A DNA stretch of 64,000 nt, taken from contig NZ_JARVSD010000028.1 of the NCBI RefSeq assembly GCF_030209445.1, positions 124,001 to 188,000 on the forward strand, written 5' to 3'. Positions 60,193-64,000 of this stretch are shown here, in pieces; within the stretch, counting starts at the first letter, position 1, and every line of letters begins with the position of its first letter. The stretch comes from Promicromonospora sp. MEB111 (lineage in GTDB: Bacteria; Actinomycetota; Actinomycetes; Actinomycetales; Cellulomonadaceae). The notes beneath the pieces are model-generated. The model did not search any database. It saw only the letters and a list, made by a program, of their open reading frames with translations, and was not told where the DNA came from. A program made the translations under genes and the position numbers.

Positions 60193-61155
60193 ATGAGCAG
60201 TACCTCCCCTCAGCCCGGCCCCGCCCGGAGCGCGCAGCCCGAGTTCGCGGTGCGCGGCGCCGTCGACCTGTCCGCCCTCAACCGTCCCCAGGCACCGCCG
60301 CCTGGCGAACCCGGTGGCGCACCCGAAGCCGGGGGCTTCGTGGTGGACGTCAGCGAGGCGAACTTCGAGCAGCTCGTCCGCGACTCGGCCACGTACCCGG
60401 TCGTGATCCTGCTGTGGATCCCGACGGACCAGGCGAACGCCGAGCTGGGCGCCACCCTGGGCCGTCTCGCCCAGGAGTACGGCGGCCGGTTCCTGCTGGG
60501 CCGTGTCGATGCGCAGGCCAACCCGCAGGTCGCCGCCGCGTTCCAGGTGCAGGGCGTGCCGACCGTCGTCGCCGTGCTGCAGGGCCAGCCGCTGCCCCTG
60601 TTCCAGGGTGCGGCCGACGAGCAGCAGATCCGCGGCGTGCTCGACCAGGTGCTGGCCGCCGCCGAGCAGAACGGCGTCACGGGCCGGGCCCCGGGCGGCG
60701 CCCCCGCCACCGACGAGCCGGCGCCCGAGGTGGAGCCGCCGCTGCCGCCGCTGCACCAGGAGGCGTACGACGCGATCGAGCGCGACGACCTGGAGGGTGC
60801 CGCGGCCGCCTACGAGAAGGCGCTGCGCCAGGACCCGAAGGACTCGGACGCCACGGCCGGCCTCGCGCAGGTGCACCTCATGCAGCGCACCCACGACGCC
60901 GACCTCACGGCCGTCCGGCAGGCCGCCGCGGCCGCGCCGTCCGACGTCGACGCGGCGCTCGCCGTCGCGGACATGGACATGCTGGGCGGCAAGGTGGACG
61001 ACGCCTTCGCGCGCCTCCTCGAGCTGCTGCCCGAGGCGGACGCCGACGGCAAGGAGAAGATCCGGGTGCGGCTGCTGGAGCTCTTCGAGATCGCCGGCAC
61101 CACGGACCCGCGGGTGAGCAAGGCCCGCAAGCGGCTGGCGATCAGCCTGTACTGA
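60193..61155 (+). CDS. Thioredoxin-fold/TPR protein without CxxC (CnoX/YbbN-like)
   Basis: 320 residues: a Pro-rich N-terminus, a thioredoxin-fold domain (about 48-150) with VVILLWIPTDQANAELG where the CxxC loop would be, so no redox-active cysteines, and cis-Pro in VQGVPTVVAVLQG; then a C-terminal TPR-like helical domain (AYDAIERDDLEGAAAAYEKALRQDPKDSDATAGLAQVHL). This is the domain order of E. coli CnoX (YbbN), a holdase that hands clients to GroEL and DnaK. A chaperone-like role is likely; the redox role is not. Confidence 0.88.
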   Translation: MSSTSPQPGPARSAQPEFAVRGAVDLSALNRPQAPPPGEPGGAPEAGGFVVDVSEANFEQLVRDSATYPVVILLWIPTDQANAELGATLGRLAQEYGGRFLLGRVDAQANPQVAAAFQVQGVPTVVAVLQGQPLPLFQGAADEQQIRGVLDQVLAAAEQNGVTGRAPGGAPATDEPAPEVEPPLPPLHQEAYDAIERDDLEGAAAAYEKALRQDPKDSDATAGLAQVHLMQRTHDADLTAVRQAAAAAPSDVDAALAVADMDMLGGKVDDAFARLLELLPEADADGKEKIRVRLLELFEIAGTTDPRVSKARKRLAISLY

Positions 61156-61162
61156 CCGGTCG

Positions 61163-61266
61163 GCTGACTCGGCGACTCGACATCGCCGAGTCAGCGGGGT
61201 GGTCGGACCCGGCCGCTGACTCGGTGCACCGGCCTTGCCGAGTCAGCGGGGTGGTCGGACCACCCC
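61163..61266. repeat. Compact array of hairpins and direct repeats between convergent genes
   Basis: Hairpin A: 61163-61174 with 61184-61195 (12 bp perfect). Hairpin B: 61215-61224 with 61238-61247 (10 bp perfect). A 25-base direct repeat occurs at 61185-61209 and 61237-61261 (52-base period). GGGGTGGTC-G-GACCACCCC (61248-61266) is a 19-base palindrome. It probably ends both the thioredoxin-TPR and glgB transcripts. Confidence 0.8.
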
Positions 61267-61294
61267 ACTGACTCGACGATGTCGGTGCGGTCGG

Positions 61295-63637
<2,343 letters not shown>

Positions 63638-63702
63638 GGGTTCACCTTTCCACGTCGGGCGCGTGACGTGCGACACGTACCCGGCGCGTACCGATGCCCA
63701 GG

Positions 63703-64000
63703 TCACGAGCTGAGCACGCGGTCCACGGCGGCGAGCGGGATGTGCGTCCACGCGGGGCGGTGCCGGAACTCGTAGACCACCTCGTACAGCGCCTTGTCCA
63801 CGGTCAGGGAACGCAGCAGGAGCTCGGCGGTGCCGACGTCGAGGGGGCTGCCCGTCGACGTCGCGCCATCGACCGGGCGCACCGTCTCGCCGTGCGCCTC
63901 GCCGCTGGCCTGCCGGTAGCCCTCGAGAAAGCTGATCTGCGCGTGGGACACCCAGTGCGGGTCCGTCGCCTGACCGACGGCGGCGGCGTAGTCCAGCGAC
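63703..64000 (-). CDS. mak: Maltokinase, 3' end only, cut by the right window edge
   Basis: The last 98 codons of a larger gene. [35 protein letters not shown] and [37 protein letters not shown] match the C-terminus of maltokinases (Pep2/Mak) and of trehalose synthase-maltokinase fusions. Family role: ATP-dependent phosphorylation of maltose to maltose-1-phosphate, the substrate of GlgE. Whether it is fused to treS cannot be seen. Placed directly before glgB. Confidence 0.85.
   Translation of the reverse strand, partial: SLDYAAAVGQATDPHWVSHAQISFLEGYRQASGEAHGETVRPVDGATSTGSPLDVGTAELLLRSLTVDKALYEVVYEFRHRPAWTHIPLAAVDRVLSS

Overview
The window is very GC-rich and densely coded. Many genes start with GTG, and several lack a Shine-Dalgarno site and instead carry a TAnnnT box 6-8 bases before the start codon. 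The gene orders hom-thrC-thrB-rho-rpmE-prfA-prmC-tsaC-wecA-atpIBEFHAGDC-DUF2550-nucS and nrdHIEF are typical of Actinomycetota. The carbohydrate genes fit a cellulolytic actinobacterium close to Cellulosimicrobium, Isoptericola, Promicromonospora or Cellulomonas; this placement is an inference from gene content and protein style, not a search result.

Layout. 1-1534: 5' part of an Mrp/Mnh antiporter subunit A gene running off the left edge. 1843-4803: secA, closed by a strong terminator. 5021-8457: threonine genes hom-thrC-thrB. 8742-12468: rho, a two-copy 90-bp tandem repeat, rpmE, prfA. 12583-23237: prmC-tsaC-wecA-atpI and the whole F1Fo ATP synthase operon, with atpB apparently starting at CTG. 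23250-26986: DUF2550 protein, nucS, nagA, a DUF402 protein and an acetyltransferase. 26999-41527: a sugar-utilisation island with a divergent GH3 glycosidase, two ABC importers (each a binding protein plus two permeases, neither with an ATPase), a LacI-type repressor, a YicI-like alpha-xylosidase and a GH1 beta-glucosidase. 41698-43143: a serine hydrolase with an internal repeat.

43613-47524: the class Ib ribonucleotide reductase operon nrdHIEF, preceded by two NrdR-box-like sites. 47613-49957: a two-component system whose kinase has an extra membrane segment and outer domain at its C-terminus. 50100-54640: a PAP2 phosphatase, a phosphoribosyltransferase, an FKBP lipoprotein, a small zinc-ribbon-like protein and two alpha/beta hydrolases. 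54730-60129: a DivIVA-like coiled-coil protein diverging from an uncharacterised membrane protein and two tandem paralogous lipoproteins. 60193-61155: a thioredoxin-TPR protein without CxxC. 61295-64000: glgB and the 3' end of a maltokinase gene (glycogen/trehalose/GlgE-type metabolism).

How the parts work together. Binding proteins and permeases of the island would import oligosaccharides, probably using an ATPase encoded elsewhere. The alpha-xylosidase and beta-glucosidases would cut them in the cytoplasm, with LacI-type operators (consensus close to GTCGAAGCGCTTCGAC) at all three divergent or operon promoters tying the island to one repressor. The remainder is core machinery: protein export, threonine synthesis, transcription and translation termination, ATP synthesis, mismatch repair and deoxynucleotide supply. 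I see no rRNA, tRNA, CRISPR array, insertion sequence, phage gene or att site.
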